14,432 nt of DNA from an uncultured Devosia sp. Its GTDB lineage: Bacteria; Pseudomonadota; Alphaproteobacteria; Rhizobiales; Devosiaceae. The position numbers and the translations under genes were made by a program. The notes under the pieces were generated by a model. It ran no database searches. It worked only from the letters and a program-made list of their open reading frames with translations, and was not told where the DNA came from. Position 1 is the stretch's first letter; the number at the start of each line of letters is the position of its first letter. Shown here piece by piece: positions 6,036-13,647 of this stretch. The stretch lies in assembly GCA_934553185.1 (NCBI GenBank), contig CAKTFF010000020.1, forward strand, positions 1 through 14,432, read 5' to 3'.

Positions 6036-7520
6036 ATGACGCGCGTTCTGGTTGTGGATGATGACCCGGTTCAGCTTCGCCTGACTGCAGAGGTCGCCAA
6101 TCGGGCCGGCTTCAAGCTGCTGACCGCCACCAGCGGCGAGCAGGCGCTTCAGATCCTGCGCGAAGATCGCAATATTGGCGCCATGATCCTCGACCTCGTC
6201 ATGCCCGATCTTGACGGCATGGGTGTGATGGACGCCATGCGCCGAGAAGGGCTGACCACCCCCGTCATTATCCAGACCGCTAATGCGTCGCTTGAAACCG
6301 TGATCTCGGCCATGCGCAATGGCGCGGCCGATTATTTCGTCAAACCCGTGGCGCCCGAGCGGCTGGTGATCTCACTGCGGAATGCCATGAAGCTCGACGC
6401 GCTTGAAGCCGCCATCCGCTCCGAACGCTCCCGCAAGGCAGGCACCTTCACCACAGCCGACATGATCGCCCGGGCGCCGTCCATGGCACGCGTCCTGTCG
6501 CTCAGCGCCAAGGCCGCCAGATCGGCCATCCCGGTGCTGATCGAAGGAGAAGCCGGCGTTGGCAAGGAACTGGTCGCCCGCATCATCCAGGGCAGCAGCG
6601 ATCGCGCGGGCAAGCCCTTTATCACCGTCAACTGTGCCGCCATCGCCCCCAACCTTCTTGAGTCCACGCTGTTCGGCCATCGTAAAGGCGCATTCGCCGG
6701 GGCACTCGCCGATGCGGCGGGCAAATTCACCGAAGCCCATAACGGCACACTGTTTCTCGACGAAGTCGGCGAACTGCCGCTCGACATACAAGGCAAGCTC
6801 CTGCGCGCCCTCCAGGACGGTGAAATCGAACCGGTCGGCGGCAACCGCACTGAACGGGTCAATGTGCGGGTGATCTCGGCCACCAATCGGCGCCTGCTCA
6901 ATTTGGCAAAAAGCGGCGAGTTCCGCGAAGACCTGTTCTACCGCCTCAACGTTTTTCCCATCTACGTGCCGCCCTTGCGCGAGCGCATGGAAGATGTCGC
7001 GGCCCTTGTTTCACTGTTTATCGCCCGCTTCGCCGCCGAAGCCGGCAAGCGTGTGCTGGGCATTTCTCCGCCCGCTCTGGACCTGCTGAACGGCTATAGC
7101 TGGCCAGGCAATGTCCGCCAGCTTGAAAACGCCATCTATCGGGCCGTGGTGCTCACCGACGGCGCGTTCCTCGAAACCGTGGACTTCCCCCAGATCGTCG
7201 CCCAGTCCGCCGGACGGGACCGCGCGATCCGGTCGATCGAAGCCCTGCCCATCCCCTCTGCCCCAACCCATATCGACACGGCGCCTCCCCGCCCCCGCAT
7301 CGACATCCAGCCCGCACCGTTGCCGGACCGCTTCCTTGATCCGGCGGGCGGCATTGCTGCGCTGGCCGAGATCGAACGGGCCGCAATCGTTTTTGCCATC
7401 GAGCATCATGGTGGCCGCATGTCCCGCGTCGCCCGCGCGCTCAAGATCGGACGCTCCACCCTTTATCGCAAGCTGCACGAATATGGGCTGGCGCAGGAGA
7501 TGATCCACGACGCCGCATAG
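6036..7520 (+). CDS. Sigma-54-type response regulator (receiver, AAA+, Fis HTH) with variant GAFAGA loop
   Basis: A 494-residue NtrC-family protein. The receiver domain (1-120) has the acidic cluster DDD (8-10), phospho-acceptor D53 in ILDLVMP, T81 and K103. The AAA+ domain (about 140-375) has Walker A GEAGVGKE (171-178), Walker B TLFLDE (238-243) and arginine-finger region FREDLFYRL (296-304). A long Pro/Ala-rich linker leads to a Fis-type helix-turn-helix (about 455-485, MSRVARALKIGRSTLYRKL). The sigma-54 contact loop, normally GAFTGA, is GAFAGA (218-223). The threonine is central to sigma-54 contact in well-studied members, so activation may be altered or lost. No sensor kinase is nearby. 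The architecture, length and CtrA-box promoter resemble Caulobacter TacA, but I cannot prove orthology. The start is supported by GGAG 7 bases upstream. Targets are unknown. Confidence 0.93.
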   Translation: MTRVLVVDDDPVQLRLTAEVANRAGFKLLTATSGEQALQILREDRNIGAMILDLVMPDLDGMGVMDAMRREGLTTPVIIQTANASLETVISAMRNGAADYFVKPVAPERLVISLRNAMKLDALEAAIRSERSRKAGTFTTADMIARAPSMARVLSLSAKAARSAIPVLIEGEAGVGKELVARIIQGSSDRAGKPFITVNCAAIAPNLLESTLFGHRKGAFAGALADAAGKFTEAHNGTLFLDEVGELPLDIQGKLLRALQDGEIEPVGGNRTERVNVRVISATNRRLLNLAKSGEFREDLFYRLNVFPIYVPPLRERMEDVAALVSLFIARFAAEAGKRVLGISPPALDLLNGYSWPGNVRQLENAIYRAVVLTDGAFLETVDFPQIVAQSAGRDRAIRSIEALPIPSAPTHIDTAPPRPRIDIQPAPLPDRFLDPAGGIAALAEIERAAIVFAIEHHGGRMSRVARALKIGRSTLYRKLHEYGLAQEMIHDAA

Positions 7521-7663
7521 GCAGCCACCGTGTCGGGATAGTCACAGCAGCGCCTCACAAGATCGCGAGTGATTGCTCCTGTTAAGGTTTGCGGAGTATT
7601 GATTTTTCCGTCTTTTGGGGCTGGTGGAAGGCTTTTTGGGACACGGTTAAAGCGTTGTATTGA

Positions 7664-7669
7664 GTGGAG
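7664..7669 (+). promoter_or_regulatory. Ribosome binding site that fixes the L,D-transpeptidase start
   Basis: GTGGAG, with 5 bases before ATG 7675. An in-frame TTG at 7660 would add five residues, but it overlaps this site and has no ribosome site of its own. The ATG also puts the positively charged end of the signal peptide at the N-terminus. Confidence 0.7.
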
Positions 7670-7674
7670 TTCCT

Positions 7675-9363
7675 ATGAGCAAGTTCCTGGTTAGTCTCGT
7701 CGCCGCCCTGGCTGGCGCTGCCCTTCCGGTCTCTGCTCAGGAAATTGCCGCGCTGGCCGCAGCACCGGTCATCATCGCGCCAGCGCAATCGCCACTCGCC
7801 CAAACCGTCAAGGCTGGTCTCAGCGCCACCTATAACAGCCTGTCCGGCGACAGCGCCCGCTACGATGAAGCACAGCGCCTCTACTTCTTTTATGGCAGCC
7901 GGCACTTCGAGCCAATCTGGCTCGACCAAGCCGCCGATGGCAATGTCGCCTTTTCTTTTACTGCCCAGAAGATCCTCAAGCTCTTCGAGAGTGCTGAAAG
8001 CGAGGGCCTGCGCCCGCGTGACTATCTGACGCCCGATCTCGACCCGGCCGGTGCCGGCACCGATCCGCTTAAGCTCGCCGCGCTTGAAACCGCCTTTTCC
8101 GGTGCCGTACTGCGCTATGCGCATCACCTTTATAACGGCCGCATCCGTCCCCGATCGGTCAACGAACTGCTCGACATCACCGCCAAGCCGCTCGATGACG
8201 CCAAGCTGCTTGTGGATCTCGCCACCAGCGATGATCCCATCGCGGTCCTCGCGCAGCTCGAACCCACCCATCCTGAATTCCTAGCGCTTAAGAACGCTCT
8301 GGCCGAGTTCGACGACACCGCCGCCGATCGCCCGCTGCAGATCGAAGCCGGTGCAAGCCTCAAGCCCGGCATGTTCGACCCCCGGGTGCCGCTGTTGCGC
8401 ACCCGCCTCGGCCTGCCCCCCGCCGATGGCCTCGTCTATGACGACGCCATTGTCGAGGCCATGAAGGCCTTCCAAGGCAAACTCGGGCTCGATGTCGATG
8501 GCGTTATGGGTCCCGCCACCCTCACCGCGCTCAATGGCGGCCTTCCGGTGACCCGCGCCGACATCATCGCCAACATGGAACGCTGGCGCTGGATGCCGCG
8601 CGATCTCGGCGCCTTCAATGTGCTGGTCAACATCCCAGAGTATCGCCTCACCATCAGCCGCGATGGCGTCGAGCAATACGCAACGCGCGTCGTTGTCGGT
8701 GCTGTCAAGCACCAGACACCGGTGTTTTCCGACAACATCCGCCACCTGGTGGTGAACCCCTACTGGAACGTGCCCAGTTCCATTATCCGCAACGAAGTCG
8801 CGCCGGCCGTGCTTAACAATCCGGCCTATATCGACAACCAGAACATGGATCTGCTGTTCGATGGGGACACAATCAGCCCCTGGCAGGTCAATTGGAGCAT
8901 GGTGCGCGCCGATGATTTCCCGTTCCGGGTGCGCCAGCGTCCAGGCCCTGGCAATGCCCTGGGCCAGATCAAGTTCCTGTTCCCCAACAAGCACGACGTT
9001 TACCTGCACGACACCCCGTCCAAGTCGCTGTTCGCCCGCTCGGCGCGCGCCTTCAGCCATGGCTGCGTGCGGGTCGAAAACCCCATGGAATTTGCCGACG
9101 CCCTGATGGCCAACGAGCCCGATATTTCCCGGGCTTCGCTTGAAGCCATGTTTGGCGACAGCGAAAAGTGGGTCAATCCCACCCAGCAGATCCCGGTCCA
9201 CATTGCCTATTTCACCGTCCGCCCCCGCGCTGACGGGACGCTGCAATCCTTCGGCGACGTTTATGGCCACAATGCCGCTCTGATCGCCGCCATGGGCCTG
9301 GGCCAAGGCCAGATCGCTCCGGAGATCGTGGCTGACGCCGCTCCGGCCGAACTCTCTCCCTGA
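7675..9363 (+). CDS. Secreted YcbB/LdtD-type L,D-transpeptidase
   Basis: A 562-residue exported enzyme predicted to form 3-3 (mDap-mDap) peptidoglycan cross-links in the periplasm. A signal peptide covers residues 1-21 (MSKFLVSLVAALAGAALPVSA, cleavage before QE). Next come a transpeptidase scaffold region (about 45-230, with YDEAQRLYFFYGSRHFEPIWL), a PG_binding_1 repeat (about 235-290, VEAMKAFQGKLGLDVDGVMG) and the YkuD catalytic domain (about 320-500). The catalytic motif is SHGCVRVENP with nucleophile C464 and H462; upstream H445 in YLHDTP is also conserved in the family. This domain order is that of E. coli YcbB (LdtD), though that protein has a membrane anchor rather than a cleavable signal. 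The next gene is a DUF882/MepK-like protein, the same pairing as ycbB-ycbK in E. coli. No convincing promoter or terminator is visible in the 154 bases before it. The gene is complete. Confidence 0.93.
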   Translation: MSKFLVSLVAALAGAALPVSAQEIAALAAAPVIIAPAQSPLAQTVKAGLSATYNSLSGDSARYDEAQRLYFFYGSRHFEPIWLDQAADGNVAFSFTAQKILKLFESAESEGLRPRDYLTPDLDPAGAGTDPLKLAALETAFSGAVLRYAHHLYNGRIRPRSVNELLDITAKPLDDAKLLVDLATSDDPIAVLAQLEPTHPEFLALKNALAEFDDTAADRPLQIEAGASLKPGMFDPRVPLLRTRLGLPPADGLVYDDAIVEAMKAFQGKLGLDVDGVMGPATLTALNGGLPVTRADIIANMERWRWMPRDLGAFNVLVNIPEYRLTISRDGVEQYATRVVVGAVKHQTPVFSDNIRHLVVNPYWNVPSSIIRNEVAPAVLNNPAYIDNQNMDLLFDGDTISPWQVNWSMVRADDFPFRVRQRPGPGNALGQIKFLFPNKHDVYLHDTPSKSLFARSARAFSHGCVRVENPMEFADALMANEPDISRASLEAMFGDSEKWVNPTQQIPVHIAYFTVRPRADGTLQSFGDVYGHNAALIAAMGLGQGQIAPEIVADAAPAELSP

Positions 9364-9401
9364 TCGGCGAACACCCTCCTGCCCCCCAGCAAAGCGGGTC
9401 G

Positions 9402-9417
9402 TTAACCCGGCGTAAAC
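9402..9417 (+). promoter_or_regulatory. Near-consensus CtrA-type site upstream of the DUF882 gene
   Basis: TTAACCCGGCGTAAAC matches TTAA-N7-TTAAC at all but one base (TAAAC for TTAAC). It lies in the gap between the transpeptidase and DUF882 genes, 155 bases before the latter's ATG. Part of it also lies within a 5-bp inverted repeat, CGGGT-CGTTA-ACCCG (9395-9409), which lacks a U-tract. The site is weaker than the one at 5952-5967 and rather far upstream. Confidence 0.28.
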
Positions 9418-9513
9418 AAATTCGCCTTGGTTGCGCCCGTTTTTCTCCCTACTGTCTGTTTCGGGAGATGCTTGGCAGCTTGGGTTGAGAACTTGTTAGC
9501 GTTAACAAATTCG
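9412..9513 (+). repeat. 13-base direct repeat GTWAACAAATTCG, two copies
   Basis: GTAAACAAATTCG (9412-9424) and GTTAACAAATTCG (9501-9513) differ at one base and start 89 bases apart, inside the 208-base gap before the DUF882 gene. The span given runs from the start of copy one to the end of copy two. Sharing a 13-mer in a GC-rich intergenic region suggests two binding sites for one regulator. The second copy overlaps a dyad. Confidence 0.45.
9493..9508. promoter_or_regulatory. Operator-like dyad TTGTTA-N4-TAACAA
   Basis: A perfect 6-bp inverted repeat (9493-9498 and 9503-9508) with a GCGT spacer, centred about 70 bases before the DUF882 ATG. It overlaps the second copy of the GTWAACAAATTCG repeat. 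The regulator is unknown; position and symmetry suit a dimeric repressor or activator. Confidence 0.4.
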
Positions 9514-9571
9514 ATGTCTTTATGCGCTAGGTTGAACGGATAACTGGCATTCACCGGTAGAGTTCTGCGTA

Positions 9572-11245
9572 ATGGGGATTGGCATAGTGAAACGCAACCA
9601 TTTGGCGCGGTTCTGCGCAGCGGCTTTCCTCAGCATAACGGCCATCCTGCCGCAGGCGGTGCTTCCGGCGGCAGCCGCCAGCGAACGCGCCCTTTACCTC
9701 TATTATACCCACACCAAGGAAACGGCGCGCATCGTCTTCAAGCGCGATGGAAAATACGTCCAGTCCGGGCTCAACGAGCTCAATCAGTTCCTGCGGGACT
9801 GGCGCCGGAACGAGCCCACCCAGATGGATCCACGCCTGTTTGATCTCGTTTGGGAAGTCTACCAGGAGGTTGGTGGCAGCGAGCCGGTCAATGTCGTCTC
9901 TGCTTATCGCTCCCCAAAAACCAATGCCATGCTGGCCGAAAATTCGTCGGGCGTTGCCGACAACTCGCAGCACATGCGCGGCACGGCGATGGATTTCTTT
10001 ATCCCCGGCATTCCCCTGGCGCGCCTTCGCGCCACCGCCATGCGCAAGCAGGTGGGCGGCGTCGGTTATTACCCAACCTCGGGCAGCCCCTTCGTTCACC
10101 TCGATGTCGGCTCCGTCCGCGCCTGGCCGCGCATGACTCGGGCCCAGCTCAAGGAAATCTTTCCCGACGGCAAGACCATGCACCTGCCCACTGACGGAAC
10201 GCCTCTGTCCAAGGAAGGCTACCAGGTCGCCATGGCCGAGTGGAAGCAATGCCACCGCTATCCGTGCAGCGGCAGCTCATCCGGCACCGAGACCGCGGGC
10301 AGCGGTCGGTCGCTGATGGACCTGTTCTTTGGCGGCGAAGACAGCCAGCCGACCGCTGTCGCCAGCGCCCCGGTGGCAGCGCCTGCGCCGGTGCAGATCG
10401 CTGCGGCCAGCACCCAGGCCGCCGTGTCCGATCTCGCCCCTACTCCCGCCATGCGCCCGGCTAACCTCGGTGCCATTCCAACCGTCGCCGCAGCAGACCC
10501 TGCTGAACCGGCCGTTCCTTTCGCTACCGCTGGCAGCGCGCCGCTCGAACCTTCCGAGCTTTCCGATGCAGCGCCCATGCCGATGGTGAAATCGCAGGCC
10601 CTGCAGGTCGCCACCGCTGGCGCAACCGCGCCGGGCGATGCCGTAACCGCGATTGCCGCTCTCACCGCACCCACGCCTCTGCCGCGCCTTCACATGACCG
10701 AAGACGCACCTGCCGCCATGACCGCCTACCTTCCCGCGGCGCAAAGCGATGCCCAGCGCTCGATGGAGCAGTTGATCGAAGGCAGCGCCGCATCCGTCAC
10801 CCCGCAAGCGCCGGCACCGGCCACCCGCCCGGCCGAGCTGTCGCCGCTCAGCGCCGACACGGGCCTCCGCACCGCTTCGCTCGGTGGCGGCGCCCCATCG
10901 GGTCCCTTCAGCGGCCTCTTTGAAAACGCCTTCAGCAAGCCGGCCCAGGACGAAACGCTCGCCGCCGCGCTGGCCGACCACATTGCGAGCCGCCCGGCCC
11001 CTTCCGACATGCGCAAGCCTGATCTGGTCGCGCCCGATTTCGAGCATGTGGCCGATGTGTTCACCGCCTCGGCAGCCCTGACCTCGTCTCACTTTGCGAC
11101 TGTCTGGGATCACGATGAGGCTGACTTCGACCCCACTACCGAAATGGGCACCTATGTGCCGGTTCTGGCCGTCGGCGACTTCCCTGCTGGGCTGTCCCAC
11201 ACCAGTTTTGTTTCCGCCGCTCCTATCGCTTTGGGCCAGAACTAA
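9572..11245 (+). CDS. Secreted DUF882 (MepK/YcbK-like) M15-type peptidoglycan peptidase with long low-complexity tail
   Basis: A 557-residue exported protein. The signal peptide is about residues 1-36 (RNHLARFCAAAFLSITAIL core, ending AAAA). The DUF882 domain (about 38-230) carries VSAYRSPKTNAML (109-121), the zinc-ligand set SQHMRGTAMDF (H134, D141) and GGVGYYPTSGSPFVHLDVG (H176, D178), then VRAWPRMTR. These match the M15-like peptidase fold. E. coli YcbK (MepK), a 182-residue relative, is a murein endopeptidase reported to cleave 3-3 cross-links. The remaining ~320 residues are Ala/Pro/Thr-rich and of low complexity, with small less-repetitive islands near 446 (SGPFSGLFENAF) and at the C-terminus. 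The start is uncertain: ATG 9572 or in-frame GTG 9587, which has GGGG 9 bases upstream and would leave a cleaner signal peptide starting VKRNH. Terminated by the hairpin at 11296. Confidence 0.9.
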   Translation: MGIGIVKRNHLARFCAAAFLSITAILPQAVLPAAAASERALYLYYTHTKETARIVFKRDGKYVQSGLNELNQFLRDWRRNEPTQMDPRLFDLVWEVYQEVGGSEPVNVVSAYRSPKTNAMLAENSSGVADNSQHMRGTAMDFFIPGIPLARLRATAMRKQVGGVGYYPTSGSPFVHLDVGSVRAWPRMTRAQLKEIFPDGKTMHLPTDGTPLSKEGYQVAMAEWKQCHRYPCSGSSSGTETAGSGRSLMDLFFGGEDSQPTAVASAPVAAPAPVQIAAASTQAAVSDLAPTPAMRPANLGAIPTVAAADPAEPAVPFATAGSAPLEPSELSDAAPMPMVKSQALQVATAGATAPGDAVTAIAALTAPTPLPRLHMTEDAPAAMTAYLPAAQSDAQRSMEQLIEGSAASVTPQAPAPATRPAELSPLSADTGLRTASLGGGAPSGPFSGLFENAFSKPAQDETLAAALADHIASRPAPSDMRKPDLVAPDFEHVADVFTASAALTSSHFATVWDHDEADFDPTTEMGTYVPVLAVGDFPAGLSHTSFVSAAPIALGQN

Positions 11246-11295
11246 GGGCAAGAGCCGGCTGCTGGCGTTGCAACAAACTTCACATTCGAGACATT

Positions 11296-11334
11296 GCCCC
11301 CGTAGCAGCAAGGCGCGGGGGCTTTGCTTTTCTT
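11296..11334 (+). terminator. Intrinsic terminator after the DUF882 gene
   Basis: A GC-only stem, GCCCCCG (11296-11302) with CGGGGGC (11316-11322), a 13-base loop, then TTTGCTTTTCTT. It lies 50 bases after the DUF882 stop and 65 bases before the dxs start. It separates the envelope genes from dxs and implies that dxs has its own promoter in the short remaining gap, where I see no convincing -35/-10 pair. Confidence 0.88.
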
Positions 11335-11384
11335 GCATTGGTTCGGCAGCTTGCCTAAAGACATAGGCTACCGCCGTTTTTGGC

Positions 11385-11390
11385 AAAGGA
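11385..11390 (+). promoter_or_regulatory. Ribosome binding site that fixes the dxs TTG start
   Basis: AAAGGA, 8 bases before TTG 11399. It supports the TTG, which begins a normal Dxs N-terminus, over the in-frame ATG at 11324, which lies inside the upstream terminator. Confidence 0.75.
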
Positions 11391-11398
11391 CCGCCCGT

Positions 11399-13330
11399 TT
11401 GGCCGACAAGCCTTCCACGCCCCTTCTCGACACCATCCAGTCCCCCGCCCAATTGCGGGAGTTGCCGCGAGAGGACCTGCGGCAAGTGGCCGACGAACTG
11501 CGCGCCGAAATGATCGACGCCGTGTCGGTCACCGGTGGTCACCTGGGCGCCGGCCTGGGCGTTGTTGAACTGACCGTCGCCCTTCACGCGGTATTTGATA
11601 CACCCCATGATCGCATCATCTGGGATGTCGGCCATCAGGCCTATCCCCACAAGATCCTGACCGGCCGGCGCGATCGCATCCGCACCCTGCGCCAGAAGGA
11701 CGGCTTGTCCGGCTTCACCCGTCGTGCCGAGAGCCCCTACGACCCATTCGGCGCCGGCCATTCGTCCACCTCCATCTCGGCAGGACTGGGCATGGCTGTA
11801 GCCAGCGATCTTTTGGGCAAAAAGCGCAATGTCGTGGCGGTGATCGGCGATGGCGCCATGTCGGCCGGCATGGCCTATGAGGCCATGAACAATGCCGGCG
11901 CCATGGATGCGCGGCTGATCGTCGTGCTCAACGACAACGACATGTCCATCGCCCCGCCCACCGGCGCGCTGCGAACCTCGCTGGCACGGCTGGTGTCAGG
12001 CCCCGTCTATCGCGGCATTCGCGAAGGCGCCAAGTCGGTGACGCGCAAGCTGCCCAAGGTGCTGCACGAACCGGCGCGCAAGACCGAGGAATTTGCCCGC
12101 TCCTTCTTCACCGGCGGCACCCTGTTCGAGGAACTGGGCTTCTACTATGTCGGACCCATTGATGGTCATGACCTCCAGAGCCTAGTGCCAATCCTAGAAA
12201 ATGTACGTGACGCAGAAGAAGGGCCGATCCTGGTCCATCTCGTCACGCAGAAGGGCAAGGGTTACGGCCCGGCCGAAGACTCCGCCGATAAATATCATGG
12301 CGTGTCCAAATTCAACGTCATCACCGGCGCCCAGAGCAAGGCACCATCAAACGCCCCGTCCTACACCAATGTTTTTGCCGAAACGCTGATTCAGGAAGCG
12401 GCGGACGATCCAACCATTGTTGCGGTCACCGCGGCCATGCCCAACGGCACCGGGCTCGACAAGTTTGCCGAAATCTACCCCAACCGCATTTTCGACGTCG
12501 GCATCGCCGAGCAGCATGCCGTGACCTTTGCCGCCGGCATGGCCAGCGAGGGCATGAAGCCCTTTGTCGCCATCTACTCGACCTTTCTCCAGCGCGCCTA
12601 TGACCAGGTCGTCCATGACGTGGCCATCCAGCACCTGCCGGTTCGCTTCGCCATCGATCGTGCAGGCTATGTCGGCGCCGACGGCCCCACTCATGCCGGC
12701 AACTACGACGCCGCCTATCTTGGCGCCATCCCCGGCATCGTCCAGATGGCGGCAGCTGACGAAGCCGAGCTGCGCCATATGGTAGCGACCGCCGTCGCCT
12801 ATGAGGATGGCCCGATCGCCTTCCGCTATCCGCGCGGCGACGGCATGGGTGTCGATATGCCGGCGCGGGGCGAAAAGCTCGCTATCGGCAAAGGCCGCAT
12901 CGTTCGGCAGGGCAGCACCATTGCCATCCTGAGCTACGGCACGCGGCTGAGTGAAGTCATGGCCGCAGCCGACCGGCTTGCCGCTCTGGGCCTCAACCCC
13001 ACCATTGCCGATGCCCGCTTCCTCAAGCCGCTCGACGAAGAACTGATCGCCCGCCTAGCGCAGACACACGACGTCCTGCTCTCCACCGAAGAAGGCTCGG
13101 TCGGTGGCTTCGGCAGCCATGTGGCAACTTTTCTGGCCAGCAATGGTCTTCTGGATGGCAAGCTGCGCTTCCGCCCCCTGATGATCCCCGATCGTTTCGA
13201 CGAACACGCCACGCAATCGGACATGTATGCCGCAGCGGGCCTTGACCGTGCGGGCATCGTCGCCACCGCCCTGACAACCCTGGGCTATGACGAAGCCGCC
13301 ATGGCGGCAGCACTGACGCAAATCAGCTAA
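11399..13330 (+). CDS. dxs: 1-deoxy-D-xylulose-5-phosphate synthase (Dxs), TTG start
   Basis: A 643-residue cytosolic, thiamine-diphosphate-dependent enzyme that condenses pyruvate with glyceraldehyde 3-phosphate. This is the first step of the MEP pathway to isoprenoids and also feeds thiamine and pyridoxal synthesis. With TTG 11399 as residue 1 ([20 protein letters not shown]), the key residues fall where expected: H48 in TGGHLGAG (E. coli His49), the ThDP/Mg motif GDGAMS (150-155) to NDN (178-180), and catalytic E371 in VGIAEQHAV (E. coli Glu370). The pyrimidine-binding domain continues [18 protein letters not shown], and the transketolase C-terminal domain ends the protein. Choosing ATG 11324 instead would add 25 residues encoded within a terminator. 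A patch of unusual codons occurs at 12182-12223. The gene sits between two terminators, so it is probably monocistronic. Confidence 0.96.
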   Translation: MADKPSTPLLDTIQSPAQLRELPREDLRQVADELRAEMIDAVSVTGGHLGAGLGVVELTVALHAVFDTPHDRIIWDVGHQAYPHKILTGRRDRIRTLRQKDGLSGFTRRAESPYDPFGAGHSSTSISAGLGMAVASDLLGKKRNVVAVIGDGAMSAGMAYEAMNNAGAMDARLIVVLNDNDMSIAPPTGALRTSLARLVSGPVYRGIREGAKSVTRKLPKVLHEPARKTEEFARSFFTGGTLFEELGFYYVGPIDGHDLQSLVPILENVRDAEEGPILVHLVTQKGKGYGPAEDSADKYHGVSKFNVITGAQSKAPSNAPSYTNVFAETLIQEAADDPTIVAVTAAMPNGTGLDKFAEIYPNRIFDVGIAEQHAVTFAAGMASEGMKPFVAIYSTFLQRAYDQVVHDVAIQHLPVRFAIDRAGYVGADGPTHAGNYDAAYLGAIPGIVQMAAADEAELRHMVATAVAYEDGPIAFRYPRGDGMGVDMPARGEKLAIGKGRIVRQGSTIAILSYGTRLSEVMAAADRLAALGLNPTIADARFLKPLDEELIARLAQTHDVLLSTEEGSVGGFGSHVATFLASNGLLDGKLRFRPLMIPDRFDEHATQSDMYAAAGLDRAGIVATALTTLGYDEAAMAAALTQIS

Positions 13331-13336
13331 AAACAA

Positions 13337-13359
13337 ACGGGGACCCGCAAGGTCCCCGT
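13337..13359. terminator. Bidirectional hairpin terminator between dxs and gapR
   Basis: A perfect 9-bp stem, ACGGGGACC (13337-13345) with GGTCCCCGT (13351-13359), and a CGCAA loop, between convergent genes. On the minus strand it is followed by TTGTTTTTA, a good U-tract for gapR. On the plus strand no T-run follows, so dxs termination may be weaker. The layout is the same as at 402-423. Confidence 0.85.
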
Positions 13360-13383
13360 GACAGGTTCGTTCGATAAGGACCC

Positions 13384-13647
13384 TCAGTCTTCGGGTGGCG
13401 CTTCCACCATGCCCAGCGCAGCCATATAAAGCTCGAGGATCGCTTCCTGCTCGGCCCGCTCATTGGCATCCTGCTTGCGGATCGAGACGATGCGGCGAAG
13501 GATCTTGGTATCAAAGCCATTGCCTTTGGCTTCGGCATAGATCTCCTTGATATCAGCCGCGATCGCAGCCTTTTCCTCTTCCATCCGCTCGATGCGCTCG
13601 ATGAACGCCCGCAACTGGTCCTGAGCAACGCTGTCTTCGACGGCCAT
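13384..13647 (-). CDS. gapR: GapR family nucleoid-associated protein (DUF2312)
   Basis: An 87-residue protein that matches the DUF2312 family throughout: a coiled-coil helix with [19 protein letters not shown] (11-29), then [20 protein letters not shown] (31-50), the basic segment [10 protein letters not shown] (51-60) and EEAILELY-like [15 protein letters not shown]. In Caulobacter, GapR is an abundant protein that clamps overtwisted DNA ahead of replication forks and at the ends of highly transcribed genes, and it is needed for normal replication. Lysines and arginines at 41-58 are the likely DNA contacts. The start has AAAGGA (13654-13659 on the minus strand), 6 bases before the ATG. It is divergent from the DUF1036 gene across 171 bases and convergent with dxs at a shared terminator. 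The C-terminal VEAPPED is acidic. Family assignment is firm; the same role in this organism is inferred. Confidence 0.93.
   Translation of the reverse strand: MAVEDSVAQDQLRAFIERIERMEEEKAAIAADIKEIYAEAKGNGFDTKILRRIVSIRKQDANERAEQEAILELYMAALGMVEAPPED

Noticed and set aside
8281..9306. 341-codon minus-strand frame inside the L,D-transpeptidase gene
   Set aside because: No domain and no ribosome site of note; the plus strand encodes a complete YkuD enzyme with its catalytic motif.
9395..9409. CGGGT-CGTTA-ACCCG hairpin as a terminator for the L,D-transpeptidase gene
   Set aside because: The stem is only 5 bp and no T-run follows.
9473..9490. Possible sigma-54 promoter (TTGGCAGCTTGGGTTGAG) before the DUF882 gene
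   Set aside because: The -12 GC is missing at the required 10-base spacing from the -24 GG.
11353..11368. Inverted repeat GCCTA-AAGACA-TAGGC before dxs as an operator or attenuator
   Set aside because: The arms are only 5 bp, it is not near a visible promoter, and it is well within what chance can give.
10277..11761. 494-codon minus-strand frame across the DUF882 tail, terminator and dxs start
   Set aside because: It crosses a strong terminator and two plus-strand genes, has a Gly/Arg-rich composition, and no family resemblance.
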